Positions 19,114 to 30,750 are shown, counted from the stretch's first letter. The stretch is 64,000 nt of DNA from Cupriavidus alkaliphilus (GCF_900094595.1 NZ_FMAD01000007.1:186001-250000); one strand, 5' to 3'. Program-made: numbers and translations. Notes: a model not told the origin generated them from the letters alone.

Positions 19114-19308
19114 TTACTCCGCTTCCTCGATCCACGCCTGCTGGATCGCCTCCAGGATCTTCTCGCCCGAACGCGCCGGGTCATCGGAAAAGTCGTCGAG
19201 TTCCAGCACCCAACGGCGCAGGTCGGTAAAGCGCACGCCGGCCGGATCGATATCCGGGTACTTGTCGTACAGGGCTTCGGCGATGGCGTAGGTATCGGTC
19301 CACTTCAT
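19114..19308 (-). CDS. iscX: Fe-S assembly protein IscX
   Basis: This 64-residue acidic protein is the last gene of the isc operon. It begins [19 protein letters not shown] and contains [16 protein letters not shown], both diagnostic of IscX/YfhJ. The family binds IscS and iron and modulates cysteine desulfurase activity. It follows fdx by 34 bp on the same strand and ends just before the bidirectional terminator. Confidence 0.93.
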   Translation of the reverse strand: MKWTDTYAIAEALYDKYPDIDPAGVRFTDLRRWVLELDDFSDDPARSGEKILEAIQQAWIEEAE

Positions 19309-19342
19309 GGGCTTGTTCTCCGCTGAGGTCTGTGCCGGCCGC

Positions 19343-19681
19343 TCAGTGGCCTTCCTTGGCGTGGTTGATGGTGTACTTGGGAATCTCGACGGTCAGGTCT
19401 TCCTCGTCGACGATGGCCTGGCACGACAGGCGCGAATTCGGCTCCAGGCCCCAGGCCTTGTCGAGCAAATCCTCTTCCTTCTCCTCGGCCTCGTTGAGCG
19501 AATCGAAACCCTCGCGCACGATCACGTGGCAGGTGGTGCAGGCACAGGACTTCTCGCACGCGTGCTCGAGATCGATCCCGTGGGAAAGCAGGGAGTCGAG
19601 GACGCTGACGCCCTTCTCGGCTTCGATCACTTTCCCTTCCGGGCAGTATTCGACGTGGGGCAAAACAATGATCTGTGGCAT
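19343..19681 (-). CDS. fdx: ISC-type [2Fe-2S] ferredoxin
   Basis: The 112-residue adrenodoxin-type ferredoxin supplies electrons to IscU-based cluster assembly. Ligands C42, C48, C51 and C87 sit exactly as in E. coli Fdx, together with the extra C46 ([15 protein letters not shown]). The body is strongly acidic (EAEEKEED), as expected for docking to IscS. The start ATG at 19679-19681 was set by the family N-terminus MPQIIVLPH; a much longer frame overlapping hscA is spurious. It lies between hscA and iscX. Confidence 0.95.
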   Translation of the reverse strand: MPQIIVLPHVEYCPEGKVIEAEKGVSVLDSLLSHGIDLEHACEKSCACTTCHVIVREGFDSLNEAEEKEEDLLDKAWGLEPNSRLSCQAIVDEEDLTVEIPKYTINHAKEGH

Positions 19682-19719
19682 GTGGTGTCCTGAGTTCGGT
19701 AATGCGGTGCGGGCGGCGC

Positions 19720-21585
19720 TCAGCCCAGCTCCTGCACCTTGCGCCCCGCCAGTGCGCTTTTGATCGAGCGGTCCATGCGGCGCGCCGCAAATTCGTCGGT
19801 ACCGTGCGAGAGCTGCTCCACCGCGGCGCGGATGGCGAGATGGTCCTCGCCGGCGGCAATCTCGCGTACCGTTGCCATCAGCGCTTCCACCGCGGCGCGC
19901 TCCTCCGCGGACAGCAGGTCGCCGTCGGTTTCCAGCGCGCGCTGCGTGGCCTCGACCAGGCGGTCCGCTTCCACGCGTTCCTCGGCCAGGGCGCGGCTCT
20001 TCATGTCGTGCTCGGCCTCGCGGAAGCTGTCCTGCAGCATGCGCGCGATATCGTCGTCGGCCAGCCCGTACGACGGCTTGACCGTGACCGAGGCCTCTAC
20101 GCCCGAATGCGTCTCGCGCGCGGTCACCGACAGCAGCCCGTCGGCATCGACCTGGTAGGTCACGCGGATGCGCGCCGCGCCCGCGACCATCGGCGGGATG
20201 CCGCGCAGCTCGAAGCGCGCCAGCGAACGGCAGTCGCTGGCCAGCTCGCGCTCGCCCTGCAGCACGTGGATCGCCATCGCAGTCTGGCCGTCCTTGAAGG
20301 TGGTGAACTCCTGCGCGCGCGCCACCGGGATGGTGCTGTTGCGCGGGATGATCTTCTCGACCAGGCCACCCATGGTCTCGACGCCCAGCGACAGCGGGAT
20401 CACGTCGAGCAGCAGCCAGTCCTCTCCCGGTGCATGATTGCCTGCCAGCAGGTTGGCCTGCATCGCGGCACCCAGTGCCACCACGCGGTCCGGATCGAGG
20501 TTGGTGAGCGGGTTCTGGCCGAAGAAATCGCCAACGGCCTTGCGGATCGACGGCATGCGCGTGGCACCGCCGACCAGCACCACGCCCTTGACCTCGCCGG
20601 TGCTCACGCCGGCATCGCGCAGCGCCTTGCGCACCGGCGCCAGCGTCTTCTGCACCAGGTGGGCGGTGATCTGCTCGAAGGTCTCGTCGGTCAGCGTCAG
20701 GTGCACGATCTCGCCGGACTCCAGCACCGCGTCGATCACGGTGCTGTCCGCTTCCGACAGCGCTTCCTTGGCGGCGCGCGCGCGCACCATCAGCAGGCGC
20801 ATGTCCTGCGCCGACAGCGGCTGCAGATTTGCCTGCTCGACGATCCAGCACAGCAGGCGCTGGTCGAAGTCATCGCCGCCCAACGCCGAATCGCCGCCGG
20901 TGGCCAGCACTTCGAACACGCCCTGGGTCAGCTTGAGCACCGAGATGTCGAAGGTACCGCCACCCAGGTCATACACGGCATAGATGCCTTCGGCGGCGTT
21001 GTCGAGGCCGTAGGCAATGGCCGCGGCGGTGGGCTCGTTGAGCAGGCGCAGCACTTCCAGGCCGGCCAGGCGCGCGGCGTCCTTGGTCGCCTGGCGCTGG
21101 GCCTCGTCGAAGTACGCCGGCACCGTGATGACGGCGCCGACCAGGTCATCGCCGAGGCTGTCTTCGGCGCGCTGGCGCAGCGTGGCCAGGATCTCGGCCG
21201 AGATCTCGACCGGGCTCTTCACGCCGGCCGCGGTCTTGATCTGCACCATGCCGGGCGCATCGACGAAGTCGTACGGGCTGTGCTCGATATTGGCGACGTC
21301 GCGCAGGCCGCGGCCCATGAAGCGCTTGACCGAGACGATGGTGTTCTTGGGGTCGCGCACCGCTTCTTCCTGGGCCCGGTAGCCGATGTGCGCGGTACGG
21401 TCAGGCAGGTAGCGCACGACCGACGGCAGCAGCGCGCGGCCGCGCTCGTCGGCCAGCACTTCGGGAATGCTGCTGCGCACCGCGGCCACCAGCGAGTTGG
21501 TGGTGCCGAGGTCGATGCCGACGGCGAGGCGGCGTTGGTGGGGCGCCGGCGACATGCCGGGTTCGGAAATCTGGAGCAGTGCCAT
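19720..21585 (-). CDS. hscA: Fe-S cluster chaperone HscA (Hsp70 family)
   Basis: The 621-residue specialised Hsp70 releases clusters from IscU in an ATP-dependent cycle with HscB. The nucleotide-binding domain shows [15 protein letters not shown] near the N-terminus, [39 protein letters not shown] and [13 protein letters not shown]. The substrate domain begins about residue 390 with [22 protein letters not shown]. Length matches HscA (about 616-620) rather than DnaK (about 640), and the C-terminus lacks the DnaK acidic EEV-type tail. It is embedded in the isc operon, 38 bp before fdx. Confidence 0.96.
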   Translation of the reverse strand: MALLQISEPGMSPAPHQRRLAVGIDLGTTNSLVAAVRSSIPEVLADERGRALLPSVVRYLPDRTAHIGYRAQEEAVRDPKNTIVSVKRFMGRGLRDVANIEHSPYDFVDAPGMVQIKTAAGVKSPVEISAEILATLRQRAEDSLGDDLVGAVITVPAYFDEAQRQATKDAARLAGLEVLRLLNEPTAAAIAYGLDNAAEGIYAVYDLGGGTFDISVLKLTQGVFEVLATGGDSALGGDDFDQRLLCWIVEQANLQPLSAQDMRLLMVRARAAKEALSEADSTVIDAVLESGEIVHLTLTDETFEQITAHLVQKTLAPVRKALRDAGVSTGEVKGVVLVGGATRMPSIRKAVGDFFGQNPLTNLDPDRVVALGAAMQANLLAGNHAPGEDWLLLDVIPLSLGVETMGGLVEKIIPRNSTIPVARAQEFTTFKDGQTAMAIHVLQGERELASDCRSLARFELRGIPPMVAGAARIRVTYQVDADGLLSVTARETHSGVEASVTVKPSYGLADDDIARMLQDSFREAEHDMKSRALAEERVEADRLVEATQRALETDGDLLSAEERAAVEALMATVREIAAGEDHLAIRAAVEQLSHGTDEFAARRMDRSIKSALAGRKVQELG

Positions 21586-21693
21586 GGTAATTCTTCGCTG
21601 TCTTGTACGGCAGGGGAAACCGCCATGCGGGGCGGCATGCGTGCGGTTTTCAGGCCGGGCGCCATTGTGTCATGGCCCCGGCGATCTTGCCGG

Positions 21694-22224
21694 TCAGTCT
21701 TCCAGCCGGTCGATGGCCTCGCTGGTATCGTGCTCGATCTTCTCGATAAACATCAGTTGCCGCACTGCGCCGCCGGCGGCGTCGTTGTCGCCGGCGTCGA
21801 GCAGCGCGCCCAGCGCCGCGTGGCGTTCGCGCTTTTCCTGGCGCAGCTCGCGCAGCAGCGCGTCAAGGCGGTCCACGTCGCGCGCTTCCGCCGCGTCCTG
21901 CAGCGCCTCGCGCCATTCCATCTGCTGCATCAGGAACGCGGGCGACATGGCGGTGTTGCTCTCCGCCTGCACGTCGATGCCGCGCAGCTTGAGCAGGTAG
22001 GTGGCGCGCCGCAGCGGCTGGCGCAGCGTGCGGTAGGCTTCGTTGGCATGCGCGGCCCACTGCATCGCCACGCGGCGCTCGGCATCGCCGGCCTTGGCAA
22101 AGCGGTCCGGATGCGCCTGCGACTGTACGGTGCGGTACGCCGCGTCCAGCGCGGCCTCGTCGACGCGGTACTGCACCGGCAGGCCGAACAGCGCAAAAAA
22201 ATCGTCTTTCAACTGCTTCCCCAA
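21694..22224 (-). CDS. hscB: J-domain co-chaperone HscB
   Basis: The 176-residue co-chaperone delivers IscU to HscA and stimulates its ATPase. The N-terminal J domain ([20 protein letters not shown], then [15 protein letters not shown]) has the essential HPD. The C-terminal half is the helical IscU-binding domain, with [17 protein letters not shown] typical of HscB. Size is usual. It sits between the DUF3565 gene and hscA on the same strand, with a 108-bp gap before hscA. Confidence 0.95.
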   Translation of the reverse strand: MGKQLKDDFFALFGLPVQYRVDEAALDAAYRTVQSQAHPDRFAKAGDAERRVAMQWAAHANEAYRTLRQPLRRATYLLKLRGIDVQAESNTAMSPAFLMQQMEWREALQDAAEARDVDRLDALLRELRQEKRERHAALGALLDAGDNDAAGGAVRQLMFIEKIEHDTSEAIDRLED

Positions 22225-22267
22225 GAAAAAAGAGCGGCCGCGCCGCCCTTCGTCCGTGCTGCCACCG

Positions 22268-22492
22268 CTACCGCGCGGGCTGGCTGGCCCACTCGGCCGG
22301 CGGCTCGTTGCGGTCGCACTTCAGGCAATTCACCCGCGCGCCGATCATGGCGGCGCGGCCCGCCTCGCTCTGCGTCCACGGCCGCGACTGCCAGGGCGGG
22401 TCGTGCCGCACATGCTGGCCATGGCCGCAGTCGAGTTCAGCCACCCAGTGGCCTTCCTCGTCCCGGCGGAAGCCGACGATGCTGCGCTCCAC
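22268..22492 (-). CDS. Small DUF3565 protein in the isc operon
   Basis: A 74-residue protein with paired motifs [14 protein letters not shown] and [11 protein letters not shown]. The Cys/His spacing could form a small metal site. I recognise it as DUF3565, a family with no assigned function. It lies 24 bp after iscA and 43 bp before hscB, so it should be co-transcribed with the Fe-S machinery. A role in iron-sulphur metabolism is inference from position only. Translated composition is normal for the neighbourhood, so it is unlikely to be an artefact. Confidence 0.82.
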   Translation of the reverse strand: MERSIVGFRRDEEGHWVAELDCGHGQHVRHDPPWQSRPWTQSEAGRAAMIGARVNCLKCDRNEPPAEWASQPAR

Positions 22493-22516
22493 CGGACCTG
22501 CCCGCGCCAGCGTGCG

Positions 22517-22837
22517 TCAGACCGTGAACGACTCGCCGCAGCCGCACTCGTCCTTGACGTTGGGGTTGTTGAAGCGGAAGCCTTCGTTCAACCCTTCGCG
22601 CGCGTAGTCGAGTTCGGTGCCGTCGATATACGGCAGGCTCTTGGCATCGACGATGACCTTGATCCCGTGCGATTCGAACACGTTGTCTTCCGGCAGCAGT
22701 TCGTCGACGTATTCCAGCTTGTAGGCCAGGCCCGAGCAGCCGGTGGTCTTCACGCCCAGGCGCAGGCCCACGCCCTTGCCGCGGCGTTCCAGGTAGCGCG
22801 CCACATGCTTGGCGGCTTTCTCGGTCATGGTGATCAT
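22517..22837 (-). CDS. iscA: A-type Fe-S carrier IscA
   Basis: The 106-residue A-type carrier receives and passes on Fe-S clusters. The three conserved cysteines are C34 ([14 protein letters not shown]), C98 and C100 (DECGCGESF). Length and the start [12 protein letters not shown] agree with IscA rather than ErpA or SufA, as does the position 40 bp after iscU. Confidence 0.95.
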   Translation of the reverse strand: MITMTEKAAKHVARYLERRGKGVGLRLGVKTTGCSGLAYKLEYVDELLPEDNVFESHGIKVIVDAKSLPYIDGTELDYAREGLNEGFRFNNPNVKDECGCGESFTV

Positions 22838-22877
22838 CGTTGCGTTCCTTCGTCGGTGCCGTACTCAGTGCGACAGG

Positions 22878-23276
22878 TCAGGCGGCCTTCTGCTCGGCGC
22901 CGTGCTTCTTCTTGTAGTCATCGACGGCGGCCTTGATCGCGTCTTCGGCCAGGATCGAGCAGTGGATCTTCACCGGCGGCAGCGCCAGTTCCTCGGCGAT
23001 CTGGGTGTTCTTGATCTCCAGCGCCTGGTCCACGGTCTTGCCCTTGACCCACTCGGTCACCAGCGACGACGAAGCGATGGCCGAGCCGCAGCCGTAGGTC
23101 TTGAACTTGGCGTCTTCGATCACGCCAGCCTCGTTGACTTTGATCTGCAGCTTCATCACGTCGCCGCAGGCCGGTGCACCGACCATGCCGGTGCCGACCG
23201 CATCGTCGTTCTTGTCGAACGAACCGACATTGCGGGGGTTTTCATAGTGGTCGAGAACCTTCGTGCTGTATGACAT
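22878..23276 (-). CDS. iscU: Fe-S scaffold protein IscU
   Basis: The 132-residue scaffold is where [2Fe-2S] clusters are built using sulphur from IscS. Ligands C37, D39, C62 and C105 are intact (GAPACGDVMKLQ, TYGCGSAIASSS), and the HscA recognition motif LPPVK precedes C105. It opens with MSYSTKVLDHYENPRNVG, standard for IscU. The gap to iscS is 75 bp; the two are otherwise in the canonical order. Confidence 0.97.
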   Translation of the reverse strand: MSYSTKVLDHYENPRNVGSFDKNDDAVGTGMVGAPACGDVMKLQIKVNEAGVIEDAKFKTYGCGSAIASSSLVTEWVKGKTVDQALEIKNTQIAEELALPPVKIHCSILAEDAIKAAVDDYKKKHGAEQKAA

Positions 23277-23351
23277 TTGGCTTACCTCTTGCGTATCTTT
23301 TACGGGGGTCTTGCTGTTATTTTCGCGGGATCCTGCGGGTACCCAATGCGC

Positions 23352-24569
23352 TCAGTGCGCGGCCCACTGGATCGAGTTCAGGTCGACGCCGTCCTTGAAC
23401 ATTTCCCACAGCGGCGACAGGTCGCGCAGCTTGCCGATCTTGCTCTTGAGCAGCTCGACGGTGTAGTCGATTTCCTGCTCGGTGGTGAAGCGGCCGACCG
23501 TGAAGCGGATCGAGCTGTGCGCCAGCTCGTCGTTGCGGCCCAGCGCGCGCAGCACATACGACGGCTCCAGCGAGGCCGAGGTGCAGGCCGAGCCCGACGA
23601 TACCGCCACGTCCTTGATCGCCATGATCAGCGACTCGCCTTCGACGAAGTTGAAGCTGACGTTCAGGTTGTGCGGCACGCGATGTTCCAGGTCACCGTTC
23701 AGGTAGACCTCTTCCATGTCCGACAGGCCGTTCCACAGGCGGTCGCGCAGCATGCGGATGCGCTCGTTCTCGGTCGCCATCTCTTCGCGGGCGATGCGGA
23801 AGGCTTCGCCCATGCCGACGATCTGGTGCGTGGCCAGCGTGCCCGAGCGCATGCCGCGCTCATGGCCGCCACCGTGCATCTGCGCCTCGATGCGCACGCG
23901 CGGCTTGCGGCGCACGTACAGCGCGCCGACGCCCTTGGGGCCGTAGGTCTTGTGGGCCGAGAACGACATCAGGTCGCACTTCAGCTTGTTCAGGTCGATC
24001 GCTACCTTGCCGGTCGCCTGCGCGGCGTCGCAATGGAAGATGATGCCCTTCTCGCGGCAGATCTCGCCGATCTGCTCGACGTCCTGGATCACGCCGATCT
24101 CGTTGTTGACCAGCATCACCGATACCAGGATGGTGTCCGGGCGCAGCGCCTGCCTGAACACGTCCATGTCGAGCAGGCCGTCGTCCTTCACGTCCAGGTA
24201 CGTCACTTCAAAGCCCTGGCGCTCCAGCTCGCGCGTGGTGTCGAGCACGGCCTTGTGCTCGGTCTTCACGGTGATGATGTGCTTGCCCTTGCCCGAATAG
24301 AAGTTCGCGGCGCCCTTGATCGCCAGGTTGTCCGACTCGGTTGCCCCCGAGGTCCACACGATTTCACGCGGGTCGGCGCCGACCAGTGCGGCCACCTGCT
24401 CGCGCGCCTCTTCCACCGCGCGCTCCGCTTCCCAGCCGTACGCATGGCTGCGCGAGGCGGGATTGCCGAACTGCTCGCGCAGGTACGGAATCATCTTGTC
24501 CGCCACGCGCGGGTCCACCGGCGTGGTGGCCGAGTAATCCATGTAGATGGGGAAATGTGGGGTGCTCAT
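23352..24569 (-). CDS. iscS: Cysteine desulfurase IscS
   Basis: The 405-residue PLP enzyme converts cysteine to alanine and carries the sulphur as a persulphide for Fe-S assembly and tRNA thiolation. Motifs: [14 protein letters not shown] at the N-terminus, [27 protein letters not shown] (PLP ring Asp), [14 protein letters not shown] with the Schiff-base lysine, and the mobile-loop cysteine in [16 protein letters not shown]. The C-terminal [17 protein letters not shown] is the IscU-binding tail. It is group I and full length. It follows iscR by 58 bp. Confidence 0.97.
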   Translation of the reverse strand: MSTPHFPIYMDYSATTPVDPRVADKMIPYLREQFGNPASRSHAYGWEAERAVEEAREQVAALVGADPREIVWTSGATESDNLAIKGAANFYSGKGKHIITVKTEHKAVLDTTRELERQGFEVTYLDVKDDGLLDMDVFRQALRPDTILVSVMLVNNEIGVIQDVEQIGEICREKGIIFHCDAAQATGKVAIDLNKLKCDLMSFSAHKTYGPKGVGALYVRRKPRVRIEAQMHGGGHERGMRSGTLATHQIVGMGEAFRIAREEMATENERIRMLRDRLWNGLSDMEEVYLNGDLEHRVPHNLNVSFNFVEGESLIMAIKDVAVSSGSACTSASLEPSYVLRALGRNDELAHSSIRFTVGRFTTEQEIDYTVELLKSKIGKLRDLSPLWEMFKDGVDLNSIQWAAH

Positions 24570-24627
24570 CGTTATGACTGCCTTGTAAGGGACCGCTGAT
24601 CGCTGTGTTGCTGTCTTGCCGGCGCGC

Positions 24628-25182
24628 TCAGGACTGCGCCAGGCTGAAAACTGAATTCACCATTCTGGCCCGGACCGGCTTTTCCTGCTTGTCGGCCTTG
24701 CCGCGCGCGGCGGCGGCGACCGGCTGCGCGGCGTCTTCGCGCATGTCGTGCAGCACGGCGGGCTGGCGCTCGCGCTGCTGGTCCACCAGGTTCTTGAGGG
24801 AAACCGAGTCGAGGTACTCGACCATCTTCTGGTTCAGCGTGGCCCACAGTTCGTGGGTCATGCACCGCCCCGAGCCGTCATCTCCGTTACAATTGCCCTT
24901 GCCACCGCACTGGGTGGCATCCAGGGGCTCGTCCACGGCGATGATGATGTCCGCCACGGTGACGTCCTCGGCCTTGCGCGCCAGGCTGTAGCCGCCGCCC
25001 GGGCCGCGCACGCTCTCGACGATCTCGTGCCGGCGCAGCTTGCCGAACAGCTGCTCCAGGTACGACAGCGAGATCTTCTGCCGCTGGCTAATGCCGGCGA
25101 GCGTGACCGGCCCCTGGTCCTGGCGCATGGCCAGGTCGATCATCGCAGTGACCGCGAAGCGGCCTTTGGTGGTCAGTCTCAT
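24628..25182 (-). CDS. iscR: Fe-S-responsive repressor IscR (Rrf2 family)
   Basis: The 184-residue regulator senses Fe-S status and represses its own operon when it holds a [2Fe-2S] cluster. The winged-helix domain occupies residues 1-80 ([38 protein letters not shown]). Putative cluster ligands are C92, C98, C107 and H110. The C98-C107 interval is three residues longer than in E. coli IscR (C92, C98, C104, H107). A charged tail of about 40 residues follows that enteric IscR lacks or shortens. The first gene of the isc operon; two type-1 IscR sites overlie its promoter. Confidence 0.95.
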   Translation of the reverse strand: MRLTTKGRFAVTAMIDLAMRQDQGPVTLAGISQRQKISLSYLEQLFGKLRRHEIVESVRGPGGGYSLARKAEDVTVADIIIAVDEPLDATQCGGKGNCNGDDGSGRCMTHELWATLNQKMVEYLDSVSLKNLVDQQRERQPAVLHDMREDAAQPVAAAARGKADKQEKPVRARMVNSVFSLAQS

Positions 25183-25220
25183 GGTGCAGGGCTCTGGGGT
25201 GAAGCGTGGGGGTAAAGCTA

Positions 25221-25245
25221 ATACTTGATCGTTTCCGTCAAGTAT
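25221..25245. promoter_or_regulatory. IscR type-1 site, downstream copy
   Basis: Against the type-1 pattern (ATA-S-YY-GACT-RWWWY-AGTC-RR-S-TAT) 22 of 25 positions match. The outer ATACTT/AAGTAT arms are perfect; mismatches are in GATC for GACT and CGTC for AGTC. It abuts the -10 element of the iscR promoter. Confidence 0.78.
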
Positions 25246-25270
25246 AAAGGTACCCGACTAATTCAGTCAA
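25241..25270 (-). promoter_or_regulatory. iscR promoter
   Basis: On the minus strand TTGACT (25265-25270) is separated by 18 bases from TATACT (25241-25246), both 5/6 matches to consensus. The -35 lies inside the upstream IscR site and the -10 overlaps the downstream one, so binding at either would exclude RNA polymerase. Expected start is about 25234. Confidence 0.75.
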
Positions 25271-25274
25271 CTAC
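25250..25274. promoter_or_regulatory. IscR type-1 site, upstream copy
   Basis: This 25-base element matches 23 positions of the type-1 pattern, with intact GACT and AGTC cores around AATTC. It is centred 29 bp from the second site, almost three helical turns, so two dimers could bind the same face. Confidence 0.85.
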
Positions 25275-25300
25275 CCCTGCCGCACCGCACCACCCCGCCC

Positions 25301-27397
25301 TCAGGCCTGGCGCCCGCCTGCAGCCGCCTGCGCCGGTGCCACGCGCGGCGGTACCAGCAGCGACAGCGGGTGTTTCAGGATGCGCCGCCGCACGGCCGCG
25401 CTCAGCTCGGCGCGATCGATGCGCCGCAAATTGCGTGACCGCAGCGCCATATTGAACGCCAGCGCAAAGCTGACCGCCACATTCAGCATGCCCATCAGCG
25501 CGATGCCCGCCACCGCCAGCCACAGCGCCGGCATGCGCAGCGCGTCCCACCCCAGCACGCCGAGCGCCGCGCCCACCGACCCGGTCGAGAGCGTCACATG
25601 ACGCACTTCCATATGCGGGCCGAAAAAGCTCAGGATCTCCGGCCCCAGCCCCAGCAGCAGGCCCAGCGACACGTTGGCGACGATGCCCGACAGGTTGCGC
25701 TTCCAGAAGTCCGCGACCCGGGTGGCGCCGTGCGCGCCCAGCACGTACTGCAGGCGGCGGTGGTAGGCCATCACGTCGTGCACGCGGTGCAGCGCGAACC
25801 AGTTGTCGGCCCAGCCCGCGAACAGGCTGGACAGCCACAGCAGCACGCCGGTGAAGGCAGCGTACAGCGGCGTCGGTCCCAGGATCGAGAAGGACTCGAT
25901 GGTGGCGATCGCCTTGGCCGGCGTGATCAGGTTGGTACCCAGCAGCCTGTGCGCCAGCCACTGGATGCCCAGCGCCACCGGGAACACCACCGCCAGGTTG
26001 CCGGCAATGGCCGCCGCGTTGGAGCGGATCATGGCGACGGTGTCGTCGACGAAGATCTCGCGCCCTTCCGGCCGACCCGCGTTATCGAGCCGGTGCGCCA
26101 GCGCGGGCCCGGTCATGGCCGGCTGCTTGGTCGCCAGCGTGAAGTGCGCGAAGTGGATGGCCAGGAAGCTGCCGGCATAGTTGAGCGAGGCCAGCACGCC
26201 TTCGCTGAACTTGTCCAGGTGCAGCCCGTAGATCAGGAACTTCAGGTACACCGTGGCCACCGAGACCAGGCCGCCACCCGCCGCGGCGCGCACCAGCTCG
26301 GCGTATTCGCGGCGGTCGCGCGCGATGTAGTGCTCGCCGGTCTCGGCCGAGCGCTCCACCACCTTGCGCGCCAGTTGCGCGAACGAGGTGCCGGCCAGAT
26401 GCGCAATGCTGCGCCGCGCCTGGGTCGAGCGGATCAGCTCGGCCACCAGGTGCGCCGGCATGCCGGGGCGGCCCGGCTCGACCCACGCCGCCAGCAGCAG
26501 TTCGATGCGGCCGAGCTGCACCTTCATGCGCTCGATCTGGAACACCACCTCGACCGACACGCCGTTTTCCTCCAGCTCTTCGTACACATGGCGGGCGGCG
26601 GCGTGGCAGCCATCGAGCAGCGCGCGGAAGTAGTTCAGGCGATGGCCGAAGCTGTGGTCGTCGCGGCGCAGGCCGTCCTCGCGCAAGGCCTGGATGGCCT
26701 CGTCCAGGCGGAAGAACGGGGTGTCCTCGACACGCCCCGCCAGCCGCGAGCGGATCGCCTGGCTCAGCCCGGTGGCGCGCACCTGGCTGACCAGCACCGC
26801 GATGCTGGTGGCCAGGGTCTGTCCCAGCGCTTCGCGATAGCGCGCCAGGCCCGCCGCCTCGCCATCGGCGCGGCCGGCCTCCAGCACACGTGCCAGCCGC
26901 GCCATCAGCGCATCGTCGATGGCCTCGACCCAGTCGGCATCTTCGTCGCCGACGAACACCAGCGCAAACAGCGCCGCCATGTCGCTGCGGTTCGGCGGCG
27001 GCGGCAAAAAGCGGCTCTGCAGCCGGCTCACCATCTCGCTGACGAAGCCGGGATGCTGCGCCACGCCGGTATCGCAGAACAGGCCGGTGGGGTCGTTCTC
27101 GCGCAGCAGGCTGCGCACCGTCAGCGCAAAGCGCGCGGCCCAGTCCGGATGCCGCTCCAGCACCTGCAGCAGGTAGCGCACGCGCACGAGTTCAGGGTGG
27201 CGGCGCGGCGCGCCGTCTTCCTGGCTGTCGGCATCGCTGCCGAGGCCGCCGTCGCGCCGGATCCAGAAGGCCAGCTCGATCAGCCAGCCGTTGCGCTCGG
27301 CCAGCGGCGCCTGCGGATCGGCCGCGGCCAGGATGGCGTCGAGCTGCAGGCTGGCATTGCGCGACTCGCGCCATTTGCGGAACAGTTTGCGAAGCAT
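25301..27397 (-). CDS. Gcr-type 'site-specific recombinase' membrane protein
   Basis: The 698-residue protein belongs to the SpecificRecomb (Gcr-like, COG4389) family, named from an early gonococcal report. No tyrosine or serine recombinase signature is visible. The first 430 residues are mainly helical and soluble. The last 250 contain several hydrophobic segments (for example NLAVVFPVALGIQWLAH, LYAAFTGVLLWLSSLFAGW, LWLAVAGIALMGMLNVAVS), pointing to an inner-membrane protein, so I doubt the recombinase label. A GTG eight codons upstream is possible, but ATG 27395-27397 (MLRKLFRKWRES) is preferred. It is a single gene between the isc promoter and the phosphatase gene. Confidence 0.85.
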   Translation of the reverse strand: MLRKLFRKWRESRNASLQLDAILAAADPQAPLAERNGWLIELAFWIRRDGGLGSDADSQEDGAPRRHPELVRVRYLLQVLERHPDWAARFALTVRSLLRENDPTGLFCDTGVAQHPGFVSEMVSRLQSRFLPPPPNRSDMAALFALVFVGDEDADWVEAIDDALMARLARVLEAGRADGEAAGLARYREALGQTLATSIAVLVSQVRATGLSQAIRSRLAGRVEDTPFFRLDEAIQALREDGLRRDDHSFGHRLNYFRALLDGCHAAARHVYEELEENGVSVEVVFQIERMKVQLGRIELLLAAWVEPGRPGMPAHLVAELIRSTQARRSIAHLAGTSFAQLARKVVERSAETGEHYIARDRREYAELVRAAAGGGLVSVATVYLKFLIYGLHLDKFSEGVLASLNYAGSFLAIHFAHFTLATKQPAMTGPALAHRLDNAGRPEGREIFVDDTVAMIRSNAAAIAGNLAVVFPVALGIQWLAHRLLGTNLITPAKAIATIESFSILGPTPLYAAFTGVLLWLSSLFAGWADNWFALHRVHDVMAYHRRLQYVLGAHGATRVADFWKRNLSGIVANVSLGLLLGLGPEILSFFGPHMEVRHVTLSTGSVGAALGVLGWDALRMPALWLAVAGIALMGMLNVAVSFALAFNMALRSRNLRRIDRAELSAAVRRRILKHPLSLLVPPRVAPAQAAAGGRQA

Positions 27398-27478
27398 GGA
27401 TTCTCGTCGGGATCGGGCCACCGGCCGCAGGCGCAGCGCGCCGCGGCGGGGCCGGGAAAGACTGGCTGGCGGACCGGC

Positions 27479-27967
27479 TCAGCCGGCCGGATGCTGCAGG
27501 CGCTGGCGCAGTTCGGCCACCAGGCCGTCGCAGGCATCTTCGATGTAGTCGAGCACGCGCTCGAAGCCATCGCCTTCGCCGTAATACGGGTCCGGCACCT
27601 CGTCGGCGTGGTGGCGGGTGGCGAAGCTCATCAGCAGCCGCACCTTGTCGCCAGCATCCGGGCGCAGCCGCAGCAGGCCGGCCAGGTTCTCGCGGTCCAT
27701 CGCCAGGATCAGGTCGAAGCGGTCGAAGTCCGGCACGCCGACCTTGCGCGCGCGCAGCGCCGACAGGTCATAGCCGCGCCGCAACGCATGGCGCTGGGTG
27801 CGGGGATCGGGGGCGCGGCCGAGGTGGTACTCATGCGTGCCGGCCGAATCCAGCTCCACCAGCGCCGCCAGGCCGGCGGCATCGAGCTTGGCGCGCAGCA
27901 CGCCCTCCGCCGTGGGGGAACGGCAGATATTCCCCATGCAACACATCAGGATGGCGTATGGCTTCAT
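27479..27967 (-). CDS. Low-molecular-weight protein tyrosine phosphatase
   Basis: The 162-residue phosphatase has the P-loop CMGNICRS with nucleophile C10 and R16, directly after MKPYAILMC, and the general acid D126 in VPDPYYG. Size is standard for LMW-PTPs. It is not next to a tyrosine kinase or exopolysaccharide cluster, so it is a eukaryotic-like housekeeping type rather than a Wzb-type by context. The start is ATG 27965-27967; the long upstream extension of the frame is rejected because it overlaps the next small gene. Confidence 0.93.
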   Translation of the reverse strand: MKPYAILMCCMGNICRSPTAEGVLRAKLDAAGLAALVELDSAGTHEYHLGRAPDPRTQRHALRRGYDLSALRARKVGVPDFDRFDLILAMDRENLAGLLRLRPDAGDKVRLLMSFATRHHADEVPDPYYGEGDGFERVLDYIEDACDGLVAELRQRLQHPAG

Positions 27968-28062
27968 CGGATCAAGGCTTGGCAAGGTGGCATGGAGGCG
28001 CGATTCTACCTGCCGCCCTTTGCGCCGGCCCGGCTTGCCGCGGATCGCGACGGACCGCGACG

Positions 28063-28305
28063 CTAGGCGAGCTGCTTGGCCAGCCGCTCGCCGTGCGCAA
28101 ACCCGGCTACCTGCGCGGCCTCGGCCGACTTGTAGTGGTCGGTGATGCGCGAGCTGTCGGTCAGCGTGCCGGCGGCCCGGATGTTGGTGCCGGGGCGGCA
28201 CACGCGCACGGTGTACGACCATTCGCTCTGTGAACGCTGCCTGACCTGCACTTGCACTTCGTGGGTTTCATAGACCTTCTTTTTCCATTCGCCGATGTCG
28301 GTCAT
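28063..28305 (-). CDS. Small conserved-looking protein of unknown function
   Basis: An 80-residue soluble protein, MTDIGEWKKKVYETHEVQVQV..., with an even spread of charged residues and no signal, membrane segment or known motif. The translated composition is that of a real protein (Lys/Glu-rich, low Arg/Pro), unlike the Arg/Ala/Pro-rich shadow frames around it. It lies 95 bp upstream of the phosphatase and 39 bp downstream of another small gene on the same strand. I do not recognise the family. Confidence 0.7.
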   Translation of the reverse strand: MTDIGEWKKKVYETHEVQVQVRQRSQSEWSYTVRVCRPGTNIRAAGTLTDSSRITDHYKSAEAAQVAGFAHGERLAKQLA

Positions 28306-28344
28306 TGTGGTTTCTCCACGGGAAATGGGGGTGCCGCCGGCGCG

Positions 28345-28566
28345 CTAGCTGACCTCGCCCGCGTCGATCGCGCGCATCGCGCCCGCCTCCGCCAGGGCAA
28401 TGGCGGCTTCGGGCGTGGGCGCGTCGCCGGCGATGGCCTCGAAGCTCGGGCCCATCGGTTCGCCAAAGGCGTCGGCGATGCGCATCTGCGCGGCAAAGCC
28501 GCCGGCGGCATTCGGGACCGCGGTGACCACTACCGCGTAGCCGCCGTATTCAAACTGGCGTTCCAT
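28345..28566 (-). CDS. Small protein of unknown function
   Basis: A 73-residue acidic protein, MERQFEYGGYAVVVTAVPN..., predicted as a small beta-then-helix domain (GGFAAQMRIADAFGEPMG, then PTPEAAIALAEAGAMRAID). No signal peptide or metal motif is visible. An AAGGAGG sequence stands just before the ATG (28564-28566), which strongly supports translation. It precedes the 80-residue gene by 39 bp and may be co-transcribed with it. Family not recognised. Confidence 0.7.
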   Translation of the reverse strand: MERQFEYGGYAVVVTAVPNAAGGFAAQMRIADAFGEPMGPSFEAIAGDAPTPEAAIALAEAGAMRAIDAGEVS

Positions 28567-28656
28567 CGTGCCTCCTTTGCAGCGGTCTGTTGCCCTGCCC
28601 TGCCGGCGCCGCCGAGGATTTCACTATAGGCGAAGCGCGCCGGGCGTTGCGGCGTA

Positions 28657-30750
<2,094 letters not shown>

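Noticed and set aside
25301..27397. Calling this gene a genuine site-specific recombinase
   Set aside because: No catalytic recombinase motif is visible and the C-terminus is membrane-like; the family name is historical.
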